Source: Acidobacteriota bacterium (GTDB taxonomy: Bacteria; Acidobacteriota; Aminicenantia; Aminicenantales; Saccharicenantaceae). Taken from it: a stretch of 64,000 bases of DNA. Location: positions 20,778-84,777 of the forward strand of contig JBDKSB010000005.1 of the NCBI GenBank assembly GCA_039683095.1, written 5' to 3'. Below the pieces are notes generated by a model. It was not told the DNA's origin, ran no database searches, and worked only from the letters and a program-made list of their open reading frames with translations. Made by a program: the position numbers and the translations under genes. Below, one piece after another: positions 42,298 through 50,608 of the stretch; the stretch's first letter is position 1; each line of letters starts with the position of its first letter.

Positions 42298-43449
42298 CTA
42301 ATTGTGTGATAACTCAACGGATGAGCGCTCCTCGTTTTTCCCCTGTGCCACATTTGTGCCAGTCGCCGGGCTAGCGGCGCGTCCGGGATCCTCGAAAAGC
42401 GCAGCCAGCGCGTTGACGGCCTTCCGCCTGTTCTCGTCGTTCGGGTTGATGTATCGCGTCGTCGTCCGGATGTCCCGGTGGCCGAGGATCTGCTGGACCG
42501 TCGTGAGCGGGATCCCGGCCGTGGCCATGTACGTGCCGGCGCAGTGCCGGAGGTCATGGAAGTGGAGCTCCGGGAGGCCCGCTTTCGCCCGCGCGGCCTC
42601 GAAGGCCTTCTTGCAGTCGACCAGGTGCCCCCTCCCCCATCGGCCCGCGAAGACGTAATCGCCCTTCCGCTCGATCGAGGCGAGGACGCTGAGCACCACG
42701 GAATTCATGGGCACCCGGAGGAACTTCACGCTCTTCGTCCGTGCGAAGGAGATCACCCCATCCTCGAAGTTCACCTGGGACCAGCGGAGGCCCAGGATCT
42801 CACCGCGACGAAGGCCCGTGTTCAGCGCGATAAGAACGATCTTCCTGAGCGTATCGTCCGCGGCCTCGAGGAGCGCGGCAACCTGGTCCCTGTTCAGAAT
42901 GTAGTCGCGCGACTGCTCGGCGTAGAACGAGACAGCCTTGACCGGGTTCTCTCCCCGGAGGCGGTGCTGCTTCAGGGCCACGTTGAACATGTTCTTGAGG
43001 ACCGCGAGCTCACGATTGACGCTCGAGCCCTTCCTCTCCCGGGTCCTGGGCTTACCGTCGGCGCCGGCCTTGCAGGCAATCCGCTGCTTCATCCGCTTCT
43101 GTTTGTAGGCCTCGACCATCTCGGGCGTGATCTTCGAGAGCGGGATCTCGCCGAAGTGGCTGGCCAGGTGCTTGATGTAGCCCCGGACCGAGCGGATGGA
43201 TCTGGTGCCGGCCCTAATCTGTTCGTACTCCTTAGCGAAGCCGGAGAAGTGGAGGGCCTGTTTCCGTTCGAAGCCCAGGGACCCGCGCTCCACATCGGTC
43301 CTTTTCGCGGCGAGCGATCGCAGCGCCTCGTCCTTCAGGCCAGAGGCCTTCTCTCGCTTCCGGCAGCCATCGACCCAGAAGTCGATATACCAAACCTTCC
43401 CGCGCTTGTAGATTCGGCCCTGCCCGGGTACTCGAATATATGTGCTCAT
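42298..43449 (-). CDS. int: tyrosine integrase of island 2
   Basis: 383 residues from ATG 43449. Begins with an Arm-DNA-binding-like beta hairpin (GRIYKRGKVWYIDFWVDG). Catalytic residues: Arg in GLRRGEILGL near 213, HDLRH near 296-300, nucleophile Tyr in TRYINPND near 334. The stop is 18 bases from att copy 2. It is only distantly like the other two integrases, so each island brought its own enzyme although all use one site. In this island no zinc-ribbon gene separates it from gene X. Confidence 0.92.
   Translation of the reverse strand: MSTYIRVPGQGRIYKRGKVWYIDFWVDGCRKREKASGLKDEALRSLAAKRTDVERGSLGFERKQALHFSGFAKEYEQIRAGTRSIRSVRGYIKHLASHFGEIPLSKITPEMVEAYKQKRMKQRIACKAGADGKPRTRERKGSSVNRELAVLKNMFNVALKQHRLRGENPVKAVSFYAEQSRDYILNRDQVAALLEAADDTLRKIVLIALNTGLRRGEILGLRWSQVNFEDGVISFARTKSVKFLRVPMNSVVLSVLASIERKGDYVFAGRWGRGHLVDCKKAFEAARAKAGLPELHFHDLRHCAGTYMATAGIPLTTVQQILGHRDIRTTTRYINPNDENRRKAVNALAALFEDPGRAASPATGTNVAQGKNEERSSVELSHN
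42344..42361. repeat. arm-type repeat, left end of island 2
   Basis: TGTGCCACATTTGTGCCA, itself two TGTGCCA units 11 bases apart, 64 bases inside att copy 2 within the integrase 3' end. An identical copy is at 56775-56792 near the right end. Good candidate integrase arm site. Confidence 0.65.
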
Positions 43450-43473
43450 GGCGAATTCCTGACCCTTAGTGTC

Positions 43474-43497
43474 GGGCCGGGATTTGGGCCCCGGCCC
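43474..43497 (-). promoter_or_regulatory. conserved GGCC hairpin, island 2 copy
   Basis: GGGCCGG and CCGGCCC stems with a 10-base loop. The surrounding bases (cccttagtgtc before, ctctgtgaaggtca after) are shared with island 3. Here the element sits directly between gene X and the integrase because the zinc-ribbon gene is missing. Confidence 0.6.
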
Positions 43498-43507
43498 TCT
43501 GTGAAGG

Positions 43508-43954
43508 TCAGGCGATGGCCGGCTCGGCCATGAGTGCGTTGATGCCCTCGCAGATCCGCACGTAGTTCATCAGTACGTCCGCTATGGCCCTCGCTTGCTT
43601 CGGATTCACGAGGAAGCCCAAATTCCGGCTCTCGTCTTGCTCCAGGTGGACCTTGAAGTAGTCGTGAACGTCATCCGGCCCATCGATAGCGGCGCTGTTC
43701 TGGATCCTCAGGGGCACCTCGTCCAGGTTAAACCAGGGCGTGAGCTCCTTGATCCTGTTTTCCGGACCAGGCTCGATTTGAAGGACAAGCTCGGACCATT
43801 CGCCCGTCCCCGGGGTGCCGAGATCGATCGAGGCCGGCTTCCCCGCCGCCAGCTCTGCGAAGTGTTCTGGCTTCACGATAAGCCTAATGGATCCGGCGAT
43901 CTTCATCGAGGCGCCCTGGTTGAGCTGCGCCACGCGCCCCTTCGTCGCGTTCAC
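43508..43954 (-). CDS. island protein X, copy 2 (unknown function)
   Basis: 148 residues from GTG 43954, which overlaps the upstream stop (GTGA). Clear full-length homologue of the island 1 protein at 40349: SIRLIVKPEHFAELAAGK, GTPGTGEWSELVLQIEPGP, PWFNLDE, DYFKVHLEQDES and QARAIADVLMNYVRICE. Position between HTH-B and integrase is kept. Conserved Gly-Thr-Pro-Gly-Thr and the PWF motif mark the family. No function known. Confidence 0.7.
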   Translation of the reverse strand: MNATKGRVAQLNQGASMKIAGSIRLIVKPEHFAELAAGKPASIDLGTPGTGEWSELVLQIEPGPENRIKELTPWFNLDEVPLRIQNSAAIDGPDDVHDYFKVHLEQDESRNLGFLVNPKQARAIADVLMNYVRICEGINALMAEPAIA

Positions 43955-44136
43955 GCAAGCACCTCGACGAAGCCGGCCGCTGCGCCATGGCCCGGGTCCT
44001 GCCGCTTCGCGGGCCTTTCGTCAGGCCGGAAGAAGCCGTCCGCTGCGCGGAGGTTCCACACGGGAACGGGCTCTTGAGCCCGCCGTTCCTTAGCGCCCGT
44101 CATGGGCCGGCGCCGTTGCCCGATGCGCTTAGTCAT
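43951..44136 (-). CDS. small basic protein in the island 2 control operon
   Basis: 61 residues from ATG 44136 (a GTG at 44142 is also in frame). Very Arg-rich start (KRIGQRRRPMTGAKERRAQ) and no predicted fold. Coupled to gene X by GTGA overlap, so probably translated. It has no counterpart in islands 1 or 3, though it sits where nothing separates HTH-B from X there. Confidence 0.4.
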   Translation of the reverse strand: MTKRIGQRRRPMTGAKERRAQEPVPVWNLRAADGFFRPDERPAKRQDPGHGAAAGFVEVLA

Positions 44137-44145
44137 AGCCACCCC

Positions 44146-44340
44146 CTAAACCTGGTATTTTTCTCGAAAGTCGGCCCCGCCTTTGATGAAGCCCTGGAAG
44201 TCTGCCCGCTCCACCCGCCAGATGCGCCCGTTTCCGGGCTTGAAAGCGCGGAGGCGGCCAGATATGATCCAGCGGATCACCGTATCGCGCTCGACTTTGA
44301 GAAGCTTCCCGATTTCATTGACGGTCAAGAAAGCGTCCAA
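44146..44340 (-). CDS. HTH-B of island 2 (excisionase-family regulator)
   Basis: 64 residues. FLTVNEIGKLLKVERDTVIRW with the wing FKPGNGRIWRVERADFQGF matches the excisionase domain of the island 1 HTH-B. GGAGAAGGGG precedes the ATG after a leader of about 33 bases. It starts the operon that ends with the integrase, behind a consensus promoter overlapped by iterons, so it is probably repressed most of the time. Confidence 0.78.
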   Translation of the reverse strand: MDAFLTVNEIGKLLKVERDTVIRWIISGRLRAFKPGNGRIWRVERADFQGFIKGGADFREKYQV

Positions 44341-44371
44341 TCCCCTTCTCCATGCGGCTTCTAGCCATCTC

Positions 44372-44408
44372 TATACGGTATTATACGGTCTTAAACGGCT
44401 AATGTCAA
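44372..44408 (-). promoter_or_regulatory. consensus promoter overlapped by three 10-bp iterons, island 2
   Basis: On the minus strand TTGACA (44408-44403), a 17-base spacer and TATAAT (44385-44380) form a perfect sigma70 promoter for HTH-B. On the plus strand TATACGGT at 44372 and 44382 and TAAACGGC at 44392 repeat every 10 bases through the -10 and spacer. A regulator bound there would block polymerase. Confidence 0.75.
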
Positions 44409-44454
44409 GCCCCCCTATGAAAATAATCCCCCTCGTGCTAATATCCTGCCTGAC

Positions 44455-44637
44455 ATGCCCGAAGAGTTGATGACCAAGGCCGAGGCGGCGGAATTTCTTC
44501 GGATTAGCCTTGATACCCTCGAAAAACTCATGCGCCGGGGCCTCCCCTATGTTAAATTTGAGCGCCGGGTCCTCTTCCGGAAGCGCGATATCGATAAATG
44601 GCTGGAATCAAAGGTCGTGCTGAGGCATCCGAAATAG
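44455..44637 (+). CDS. HTH-A of island 2 (AlpA/excisionase-type regulator)
   Basis: 60 residues: LMTKAEAAEFLRISLDTLEK with a LPYVKFERRVLFRKRDIDKW wing, homologous to the HTH-A genes at 39850 and 59083. A -10-like TAATAT (44439-44444) ends 10 bases before the ATG, so the leader is at most a few bases. Divergent from HTH-B; the iterons lie between them. Likely the repressor of the integrase operon. Confidence 0.75.
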   Translation: MPEELMTKAEAAEFLRISLDTLEKLMRRGLPYVKFERRVLFRKRDIDKWLESKVVLRHPK

Positions 44638-44685
44638 CGTCCCGGCTTCAAATTCCTATTCTGCCCTTCTCGGCACTCCCATAAT

Positions 44686-44829
44686 CTATTGCGCCGGTGG
44701 CGCGTCCCGACCTCTTCCGATCCTCGTCCGCCAGCAGCGGCCGGCTCGAAAAGGCCTTCCGGATAAAGCCGCCCAGGGTGGATTTCGGCGATAGCCCCCT
44801 TCTCCGTTATCGGGTCTTCGGGCGGCCAT
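44686..44829 (-). CDS. possible 47-residue Arg-rich peptide after the tape measure
   Basis: ATG overlaps the tape measure stop (TGATG), then 47 codons rich in Arg and Gly to TAG. The coupling is suggestive, but composition is typical of chance frames in GC-rich DNA. A short frame also follows the island 1 tape measure. Confidence 0.25.
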   Translation of the reverse strand: MAARRPDNGEGGYRRNPPWAALSGRPFRAGRCWRTRIGRGRDAPPAQ

Positions 44830-46841
44830 CAGAGGGCTCCCTTGTTATGGTCGAGGTGCCGCTGGAGGAGCGGGACGATCTGCCGGCGGGTCACACTCAG
44901 CACGTCCGAGCCGTCGAGGGCTCGGATGTTGAAGTTGAAGATCATGCCGGCCGCGGCCGGCGCGCCGATCCGCCCGGCGCCGGCCATCGCCTGCTGGACG
45001 AGCTTAATGAGCTTCGCCTCGGGCAGCACGTACTCGGTCCCGTGGCCGATCTCGGCGATCGTGGGCCGGTCGAACACGCCGCCCTCCCGGAACTTGAGGA
45101 CCTTGGCGAACAGGGCGTTGATGGCCGCGAAGGCGCCGGCCGCGGCGATCAGGTCGAGCGGGAACGGGAGCTTGGCAAAGATGTTGGCGATGTGCCGGGC
45201 CAGGGCCTTCATCTTCTCCGCCTTCCCGACCGTGATCGCATTCTTAATTTCCACGACAGCCATGAGCTCCAGGCCCGTGACCGTCTCCTTGACGAAGTTC
45301 TTAAAGATACTGCCGACGCTCTTGAAGATCGATCCGGTGCTGTCGCCCCAGGAGATCGACTGGGAGATCATGTTCCCGATCGCCTGGTTCCAGACCTGGC
45401 TGAGCTCGGTAGCGCTCCTGGCGGCCTCGGCGTTTGCCGCGGCGATCTTCATCGCCTCCTGGACGATCGGCCCGGTTGTTATCGGCTTCGGGAGTTCCGC
45501 TTCCGCGGCCTTCTGGGTGAACGGGATGGGCTCGGGGAGCTTCGTCCGGCCCAGGGCCGCGGCCTGCATGGCCACATAGATGTCCTTCGTCGCCCCGTAG
45601 AGCTGGACCCTGAGCTCCTTGATCTTCTCCTGCAGGGCCTGGATGACGCCCGTGTCGCCGGGCGTGATGCGCCGCATTTCGGCCAGGGCCTTGATCGCCA
45701 GCTCGAGCTGGCCCCGGAGTTCGTCTCCGCCTTTGATCCCGAGGTCCTCGAGCCATTTGGCCAGCTGATTGGCCGCGGCACCGGTCTCCGAGAAGCCGCG
45801 CTTGGCTCGCTCCGCCTCCTCGGCTTCCTGGGCCAGGATCTTGGCCAGGGCCGCGGCCGCGGCCTTGCCGAGCATGTTGCTTTTGATCCATTCGACGAGT
45901 TGGGCGCTCGAGAGACCGTACTGGATCCGGAGGAGCGTGATCTCTTGCCTGTTCCAGCCGATGGCGTCGGCCATCTTGGCGAGCGACTCCCCGGCCCGGT
46001 TGTTGGCGTCAATCGTCTGCTCCGCCGCATCCTTGAGTTCCCGGCCCAGGTTGCCGCTGAGCCGCTTGATCTCGTCGGCCAGACTGGTAATGACGTCCTG
46101 GAGAACCCCCGTCGAAAGAATGGCCTCGCCGAAGGACTTCTTTGCCTCCTTCCATTCGAGCCCGAGCCTCTTGACCTTCCCGGCGTAAGTCTCTGTATCG
46201 GCGACCGCCCGGCTGTAAAAGCCCTCGAGGGCCTTCATCAACTCCGCGTGCTTGGCTGACTCGGTTGTCGCGTTTCGGATGGCGGGGACCAGTTGGCCGA
46301 TCGCCCGATAGTTGCCGGACATGGCCTTGGCGACCATCTCGGCCGCGCCCTGGAGATCCATGGTGAAGACCGCGGCCAGGCCGATCGCGCCCCTGGTCGC
46401 GGCCTTGATACCCTGCTCGTCGAGATTCGTGAGTTGCAGGAGCAGGCTCTCGGCCTTTAGGATATTGTCATCCGTCTCGAGCCCGGCCGCCTGCAAACTA
46501 TCGGCATAACCCTGGAGGTTTTTGACCATCCCGGGCATCGTCCGGCCCGAAATGGCGAAGGCTGTATTCAGACCCTTGAGAGCCTTCTCGTACTCCGCCG
46601 CCTCATTGATTGAGTCCGCGAAGAAGCGCTCGACCTCGGAGATCACCTTGCTGAAGATCGAGGTTATCCCAATGGCCGTAACGAACTGGCCGGCCATCGA
46701 GGAGATCGCGCCCTTGAGGAAGCCGACCGATTTGCCGGCGCCGGCCCCGGATTGGCCCAGACCCCGGACGCCCTCCTCGAGCTTCTTGATGGTCGCCGAC
46801 CCCTTGTCGTCGATCGTGACCGTGAACTTGATGTCACCCAT
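44829..46841 (-). CDS. phage tape measure protein
   Basis: 670 residues. N-terminal FTVTIDDKGSATIKKLEEG, then long helices with coiled-coil character, a KRLGLEWKEAKKSFGEAI segment of TMP/TP901-type proteins, a hydrophobic helix near 560-590 (FPLDLIAAAGAFAAINALF) and a C-terminal domain (VLKFREGGVFD, GTEYVLPEAKLI) shared with the broken gene of island 1. Tape measures fix siphophage tail length and pass into the cell at infection. At this size the tail would be short. No tail tube or tip genes are nearby. It overlaps the zincin gene by 8 bases. Confidence 0.85.
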   Translation of the reverse strand: MGDIKFTVTIDDKGSATIKKLEEGVRGLGQSGAGAGKSVGFLKGAISSMAGQFVTAIGITSIFSKVISEVERFFADSINEAAEYEKALKGLNTAFAISGRTMPGMVKNLQGYADSLQAAGLETDDNILKAESLLLQLTNLDEQGIKAATRGAIGLAAVFTMDLQGAAEMVAKAMSGNYRAIGQLVPAIRNATTESAKHAELMKALEGFYSRAVADTETYAGKVKRLGLEWKEAKKSFGEAILSTGVLQDVITSLADEIKRLSGNLGRELKDAAEQTIDANNRAGESLAKMADAIGWNRQEITLLRIQYGLSSAQLVEWIKSNMLGKAAAAALAKILAQEAEEAERAKRGFSETGAAANQLAKWLEDLGIKGGDELRGQLELAIKALAEMRRITPGDTGVIQALQEKIKELRVQLYGATKDIYVAMQAAALGRTKLPEPIPFTQKAAEAELPKPITTGPIVQEAMKIAAANAEAARSATELSQVWNQAIGNMISQSISWGDSTGSIFKSVGSIFKNFVKETVTGLELMAVVEIKNAITVGKAEKMKALARHIANIFAKLPFPLDLIAAAGAFAAINALFAKVLKFREGGVFDRPTIAEIGHGTEYVLPEAKLIKLVQQAMAGAGRIGAPAAAGMIFNFNIRALDGSDVLSVTRRQIVPLLQRHLDHNKGAL

Positions 46842-47370
46842 CGTTCTTCTGGTTCCTTTCCACGCTCCGGGTCATCCGCGCAGCATAAAGATTGGCGCTG
46901 GTCTCGGCCTCGCGCGCGCCTTCGGGCGATCCGAAATCGAAGAGTCCGGATCGGTAGTCCGAGAGATGTTTGGCCTCATGAAAAATCGAGGCGGAGATTT
47001 CCTGGGCGGGCTGGTCGGCATTCATAAATATTTTGGGCTTGCGCCATCCCCTGCCGTTGCCAAGCGCCGAACCGACGGGGTGTGTCGCCGCCCAAAATCC
47101 CCCTTCCCGATCCACGGAGATGGGACCATCCTTGGGCAAGGCCTGCGACGTTCCTGCGATATGGCATGCGATCTCGCCTAGAAGCCGCCGGACCCCTGCC
47201 AAGCCCTCGAGCACCTTGGCTTGAGACTCCGAGACCGGGCGAACCCAGCGGATCTCTATTTCGGGCAGCCCCAGGTCATCCCGGGCTCGCCGCAGCGCGC
47301 AGTCCGCAGCCGTGATCTTCCCAGGATCGACGCGCGCAGCCTCAATGATCTCGTAATAAACCTCGGCCAC
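46834..47370 (-). CDS. zincin-like metallopeptidase in the phage operon
   Basis: 178 residues from GTG 47370. HEAKH at 131-135 fits the HExxH zinc motif, with REAE downstream near 153-156 as a possible third ligand in a helix, as in gluzincin-type and ImmA-like folds. Located between coiled-coil and tape measure genes. It may process a structural protein, or a host protein. Activity is predicted only from the motif. Confidence 0.55.
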   Translation of the reverse strand: MAEVYYEIIEAARVDPGKITAADCALRRARDDLGLPEIEIRWVRPVSESQAKVLEGLAGVRRLLGEIACHIAGTSQALPKDGPISVDREGGFWAATHPVGSALGNGRGWRKPKIFMNADQPAQEISASIFHEAKHLSDYRSGLFDFGSPEGAREAETSANLYAARMTRSVERNQKNDG

Positions 47371-47391
47371 GGGCTGGTCTTTTCTGGATCC

Positions 47392-47955
47392 TCAGTCAAG
47401 TTTGTAGCCGTTCATTTCCGAGCGCTTTTTGAACTCGGCCAGGAAATCCGGATAGCCGACTTGGGGCAGGAGTGTCAGGTCCGGCCTGCCCGTGGGCGTC
47501 AGCCGGGCCCGCTGGGGTCCGGAGAAAAGCGCGTTGATCTCGAGATCGGCTTCCTCCTGGATGCTGAGCAATTCGCGCTCGACAGCCGCGGCGGCATTGA
47601 GTTTCAGCCAAAGGTCCGAGAGCTTTGCAGCGTAGGCGCCCCGGTATTTCGCCGTGATCTCTTCGATGACCACGGGTTGAAGCGCTTTTATCTCGGGCTG
47701 GAACAGCCGTCCGGACTCTTCGGCCCTCTTCACCTCGGCTTGGAGGACCCGAACCTGGCCGAGGAGTTTGTCCGCGGCGTCGCGTTTTTTTTGCCATCCG
47801 GACTCGGCCACGGCCTCAGCCAAAAGGGCCTCGCGCTCGACCGAGTCGTAGGCCCTCTCCTTTTCTGCGAACTTTTCCCGCAGGGGCCCGAGGTTCGCGG
47901 CATGGGCCGCGGCGGCGTCGTTAAGCTTCTTGAGTTTTGACAAGGCTTCGTTCAT
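47392..47955 (-). CDS. coiled-coil protein next to the prohead protease
   Basis: 187 residues; ATG 47955 overlaps the protease stop (TAATG). Residues 1-90 are heptad-rich helix (LSKLKKLNDAAAAHAANLGP; EKFAEKERAYDSVEREALL), then a more hydrophobic helix and a short C-terminal tail with GYPDFLAEFKKRSE. In HK97-type phages a scaffold or capsid follows the protease; the size and coiled-coil suggest a scaffold-like role, with no capsid domain. Function unproven. Confidence 0.55.
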   Translation of the reverse strand: MNEALSKLKKLNDAAAAHAANLGPLREKFAEKERAYDSVEREALLAEAVAESGWQKKRDAADKLLGQVRVLQAEVKRAEESGRLFQPEIKALQPVVIEEITAKYRGAYAAKLSDLWLKLNAAAAVERELLSIQEEADLEINALFSGPQRARLTPTGRPDLTLLPQVGYPDFLAEFKKRSEMNGYKLD

Positions 47956-48620
47956 TAGAGATTCTCCTTTTTGAGTATTTCCATGAGAGACAGGGCCCCC
48001 AGTTGGAGCTTGAGAAGATCTATCCTTATGGCCAGATCATCGAACTGCACGATAAGCCGGCGCTCGTCATCGGGCCGGACGATGATGGGGCCCAGGCCGT
48101 ATAAAAGCTCGATATCGTCCTCGTGGCCCTCGGCTGAAATATAATCGTCGAAGGCCGGCATCTTGACCTGGCTGGGATTAGCGCCTGGGCAGGCCTGGAA
48201 GACGCAGGGGCTGATCTCCCAGAGGTCGATCTCCTTGAGCAGCCGGCCGGGCGAGGATACGGCCGGCCCGTCCCGGATGACCCGGAAGCCGACCGACAGG
48301 CCGTTGACCGCCTTCTGCTTCATCAGGGACCTGGTCTCGGCGCCCCGCTGGACGTCCAGGTTGAGCTCGCCCTGGATCTTCAGCCCCTTCTCGTCCTCCT
48401 CGCCCCGGATGATCCCGATCGGCTCCATCACGTTGTGCGACCAGAGCATCGGGAAGACCTTTTTCTCGCGGAGGGTCTTCTTGAAGGCGCCGCGGGCGAC
48501 GATGTCCCCATAGGCGTCGACCGTATCGAAGACCGAGGCGTAACCCGTGAAGGTGCCCCGGTCGTCATCCATATCGGTCAGGGTGAACTTGAGGTCTTTG
48601 GTTTCAAGCTTCTTGGTCAT
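47955..48620 (-). CDS. HK97-family prohead protease
   Basis: 221 residues. TFTGYASVFDTVDAYGDIVARGAF, split as the FTGYASVFD and GDIVARGAF motifs, then PMLWSHN with catalytic His62 and NGLSVGF with catalytic Ser109, are the standard signatures of family U35/S78 herpesvirus-like prohead proteases. It normally trims scaffold and capsid during head maturation. No major capsid gene follows; a coiled-coil protein does. It overlaps its upstream neighbour by 4 bases. Confidence 0.88.
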   Translation of the reverse strand: MTKKLETKDLKFTLTDMDDDRGTFTGYASVFDTVDAYGDIVARGAFKKTLREKKVFPMLWSHNVMEPIGIIRGEEDEKGLKIQGELNLDVQRGAETRSLMKQKAVNGLSVGFRVIRDGPAVSSPGRLLKEIDLWEISPCVFQACPGANPSQVKMPAFDDYISAEGHEDDIELLYGLGPIIVRPDDERRLIVQFDDLAIRIDLLKLQLGALSLMEILKKENL

Positions 48621-48850
48621 GGGTTTTCATTCCCCTCGGAAGATCCTCGGTGGAGATCTTCCCGCTTCCATCTCTTGAGCTCGACGATCAGGCCGTCGAG
48701 CAGTTCGATCCTTCTCCCGGTCTCCTCCATGCTTTCGGCGGTCGCCCGGGGATCATTAAGCCGAGCCGAATAGTTCAGCAGCATGAGTGCCGCCGATTTG
48801 GCCCTGGTCCGAAGGAGGCCTAGGAGCATTGACGCATTAGTAATTTCCAT
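48617..48850 (-). CDS. small helical protein between terminase and protease
   Basis: 77 residues from ATG 48850 (GGGGGAAATTG upstream). Two helices (MLLGLLRTRAKSAALMLLNY; RIELLDGLIVELKRWKRE) and no known motif. In a normal phage the portal gene (about 400 codons) occupies this place, so this gene marks where it is missing. Confidence 0.5.
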   Translation of the reverse strand: MEITNASMLLGLLRTRAKSAALMLLNYSARLNDPRATAESMEETGRRIELLDGLIVELKRWKREDLHRGSSEGNENP

Positions 48851-48875
48851 CAATTTCCCCCTATTCGACCGGGGC

Positions 48876-50279
48876 TCACCAAGCCCGCGGACCCCTGCCC
48901 GAAATGCGGAAGGCTTCAACGCAGGCCCCGGCCGCCGCCACGGCCACGTCATCGTGTCCGCCATTTGGATAGTGATCGATTAGTTCGCGTCCGCCGGCGC
49001 GCGTTCGCCGCTCGAGCCCCGCGAGTTGGGCGGCCATGCGCTTGTTTTCGAGGAGTTCGACCGTCCCGTTCGAGACGAGCGGGAGGAAGTTGAGATAAAT
49101 CTCTGACGCCGGGAGCTCCGACGGGTCCACGATTATGCCGTAATTCATAAAGGCGCTAGATACCCACTCCCCGGCGTACCTGTCCGCCCGGACAGAATAA
49201 ACCCCGAACGCCTTGAGCATTTCGGAGAATTCCCGCACAACGTCTTCCGGGACGAATGGAGGGCGGCGCTCCCGCAGGACATCCAGGATGATCTTTCCGG
49301 AGGTCCGGTCCTTGTGCGCTATCCCGAGCGTCATGGAGTCCGACCGGCCGCCCGAAGGATCGCAGAAGGCCACATAATCGGCCCCTTCGGCGCGCGGGAG
49401 TTCGGGCCGGCCTGGGATGAGCACGGCTTCGATCATCTCCGGAGAAAGGAACGAGGTCACATCATCCCGCCATTCGGCCTCCCACTCGGCCAGGGCCGCG
49501 GCTTTGTCGGAGGCCAGGGCCGTCTCGATCGTCTTCTTGTTGATCGTGGGGTTCATGACTGATGTCGGCGCCTTCCAGACAAGCGATCCGCCGGCCTTCC
49601 CGAAGTGCTGGCGGAACTGGTCCCAGAGAACGCCCTGCCGGCTGTACGGCGTCGAGATCCCGATGAGAACCGATTCGGCTACCGTGGCCAGCGCCGGCCG
49701 GATCGCCGCCAGGACCTCCCGATCCGGATTGGCCCCGGTTTCCTCAGAGCGCCAGAAGGCCATCTCCTCGAGTATCGCGGCGATGAGCGTATAGCCCCGG
49801 ACGGAACGGAAGCTGCAGGTCTTAACCGTGATGTTCACTGAGTTCCGTAGCTCCAGCGTCTCCTTTGTTTCCTGGGCGATCATCGTTCTAAGGCTCGGAT
49901 TCCCGTTGAAGATTCCCGAGATATAGCCCTTGATGATGCCGGCCTGGGCTTTGTCGACCGCAACTATGAAGATCCAACCCTTTTCGCCCGGGCTCAGGAA
50001 TTGTCGCCAATTCTTGAAGACGGCCAGGTAGGAGGCTATAACCGCGCTCATGAACGACTTGCCGGACCGCCGGCCGCAGATGACGAATGATTCTGTGGCC
50101 GGCTCTCGCGGTGCAGCATCAAGGCCCGTCGCGGCCCGGAAGAGTTCGATATCCTTCGGCTCCTCGATCCCGAGCCCGAAAAGCGCCCGAAGATAAATCT
50201 CCCAGGAGTGCCAGGTCTGGGGATCCCGGAAGAGGGGCCGAAAGACTTTTGGGCTGCTGATCGCCTGGACGATATTCAT
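48876..50279 (-). CDS. terL: phage terminase large subunit
   Basis: 467 residues. ATPase: Walker A CGRRSGKS with Lys74, Walker B LIAAILEEMAFW with Glu171-Glu172. Nuclease: FCDPSGG with Asp307 and a C-terminal HDDVAVAAAG with an Asp pair near 450, in the RNase H-like fold. It translocates DNA into heads and cuts it. It lies in the operon after the small DNA-binding genes and before the protease. It should need a portal and capsid, which are absent from the island, so these would come from another phage. Confidence 0.9.
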   Translation of the reverse strand: MNIVQAISSPKVFRPLFRDPQTWHSWEIYLRALFGLGIEEPKDIELFRAATGLDAAPREPATESFVICGRRSGKSFMSAVIASYLAVFKNWRQFLSPGEKGWIFIVAVDKAQAGIIKGYISGIFNGNPSLRTMIAQETKETLELRNSVNITVKTCSFRSVRGYTLIAAILEEMAFWRSEETGANPDREVLAAIRPALATVAESVLIGISTPYSRQGVLWDQFRQHFGKAGGSLVWKAPTSVMNPTINKKTIETALASDKAAALAEWEAEWRDDVTSFLSPEMIEAVLIPGRPELPRAEGADYVAFCDPSGGRSDSMTLGIAHKDRTSGKIILDVLRERRPPFVPEDVVREFSEMLKAFGVYSVRADRYAGEWVSSAFMNYGIIVDPSELPASEIYLNFLPLVSNGTVELLENKRMAAQLAGLERRTRAGGRELIDHYPNGGHDDVAVAAAGACVEAFRISGRGPRAW

Positions 50280-50608
50280 ACTGCCTCCCGCCGGAATTCC
50301 AGGAAAGCGGCCAAGCAGAGAAGCGGAACCCGGATCATCGCCAATCGTTGCCGGAGTCGCCCGCGGTCTCTGGATTCAAAAAGCTCTTTGACCATCCGCC
50401 CGGTATTTAGGAGGGTCAGTTTAGGGTCGTCTTCGAGAAGCGCGATCCATAGGAAAAGAGTCATCTTCTCAAGCGTGTATGGCGGGGCAGCGACATGGCT
50501 GATGATCCTCTTGATGTCGCTTTTCAAGATGTTCTCAGCCAGGGTGATGGAGTTCTTGGTGAATCCGATCGCCCGCTTCCTGTCCAACTTGATGGATCGT
50601 TTTTTCAC
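50276..50608 (-). CDS. helical phage-island protein
   Basis: 110 residues from GTG 50608, overlapping the upstream stop (GTGA) and the terminase start (ATGA). All-helical and basic (KLDRKRAIGFTKNSITLAEN; ESRDRGRLRQRLAMIRVPLL). No recognised motif. Island 3 is cut before the equivalent position can be compared. Confidence 0.5.
   Translation of the reverse strand: MKKRSIKLDRKRAIGFTKNSITLAENILKSDIKRIISHVAAPPYTLEKMTLFLWIALLEDDPKLTLLNTGRMVKELFESRDRGRLRQRLAMIRVPLLCLAAFLEFRREAV

Noticed and set aside
40091..44401. Short tandem repeats as CRISPR arrays
   Set aside because: Units are 9 or 10 bases without spacers and no cas genes are present.
47392..47955. Major capsid protein of island 2
   Set aside because: At 187 residues and mostly coiled coil it is too short and has no HK97-fold-like pattern; a scaffold-like role fits better.
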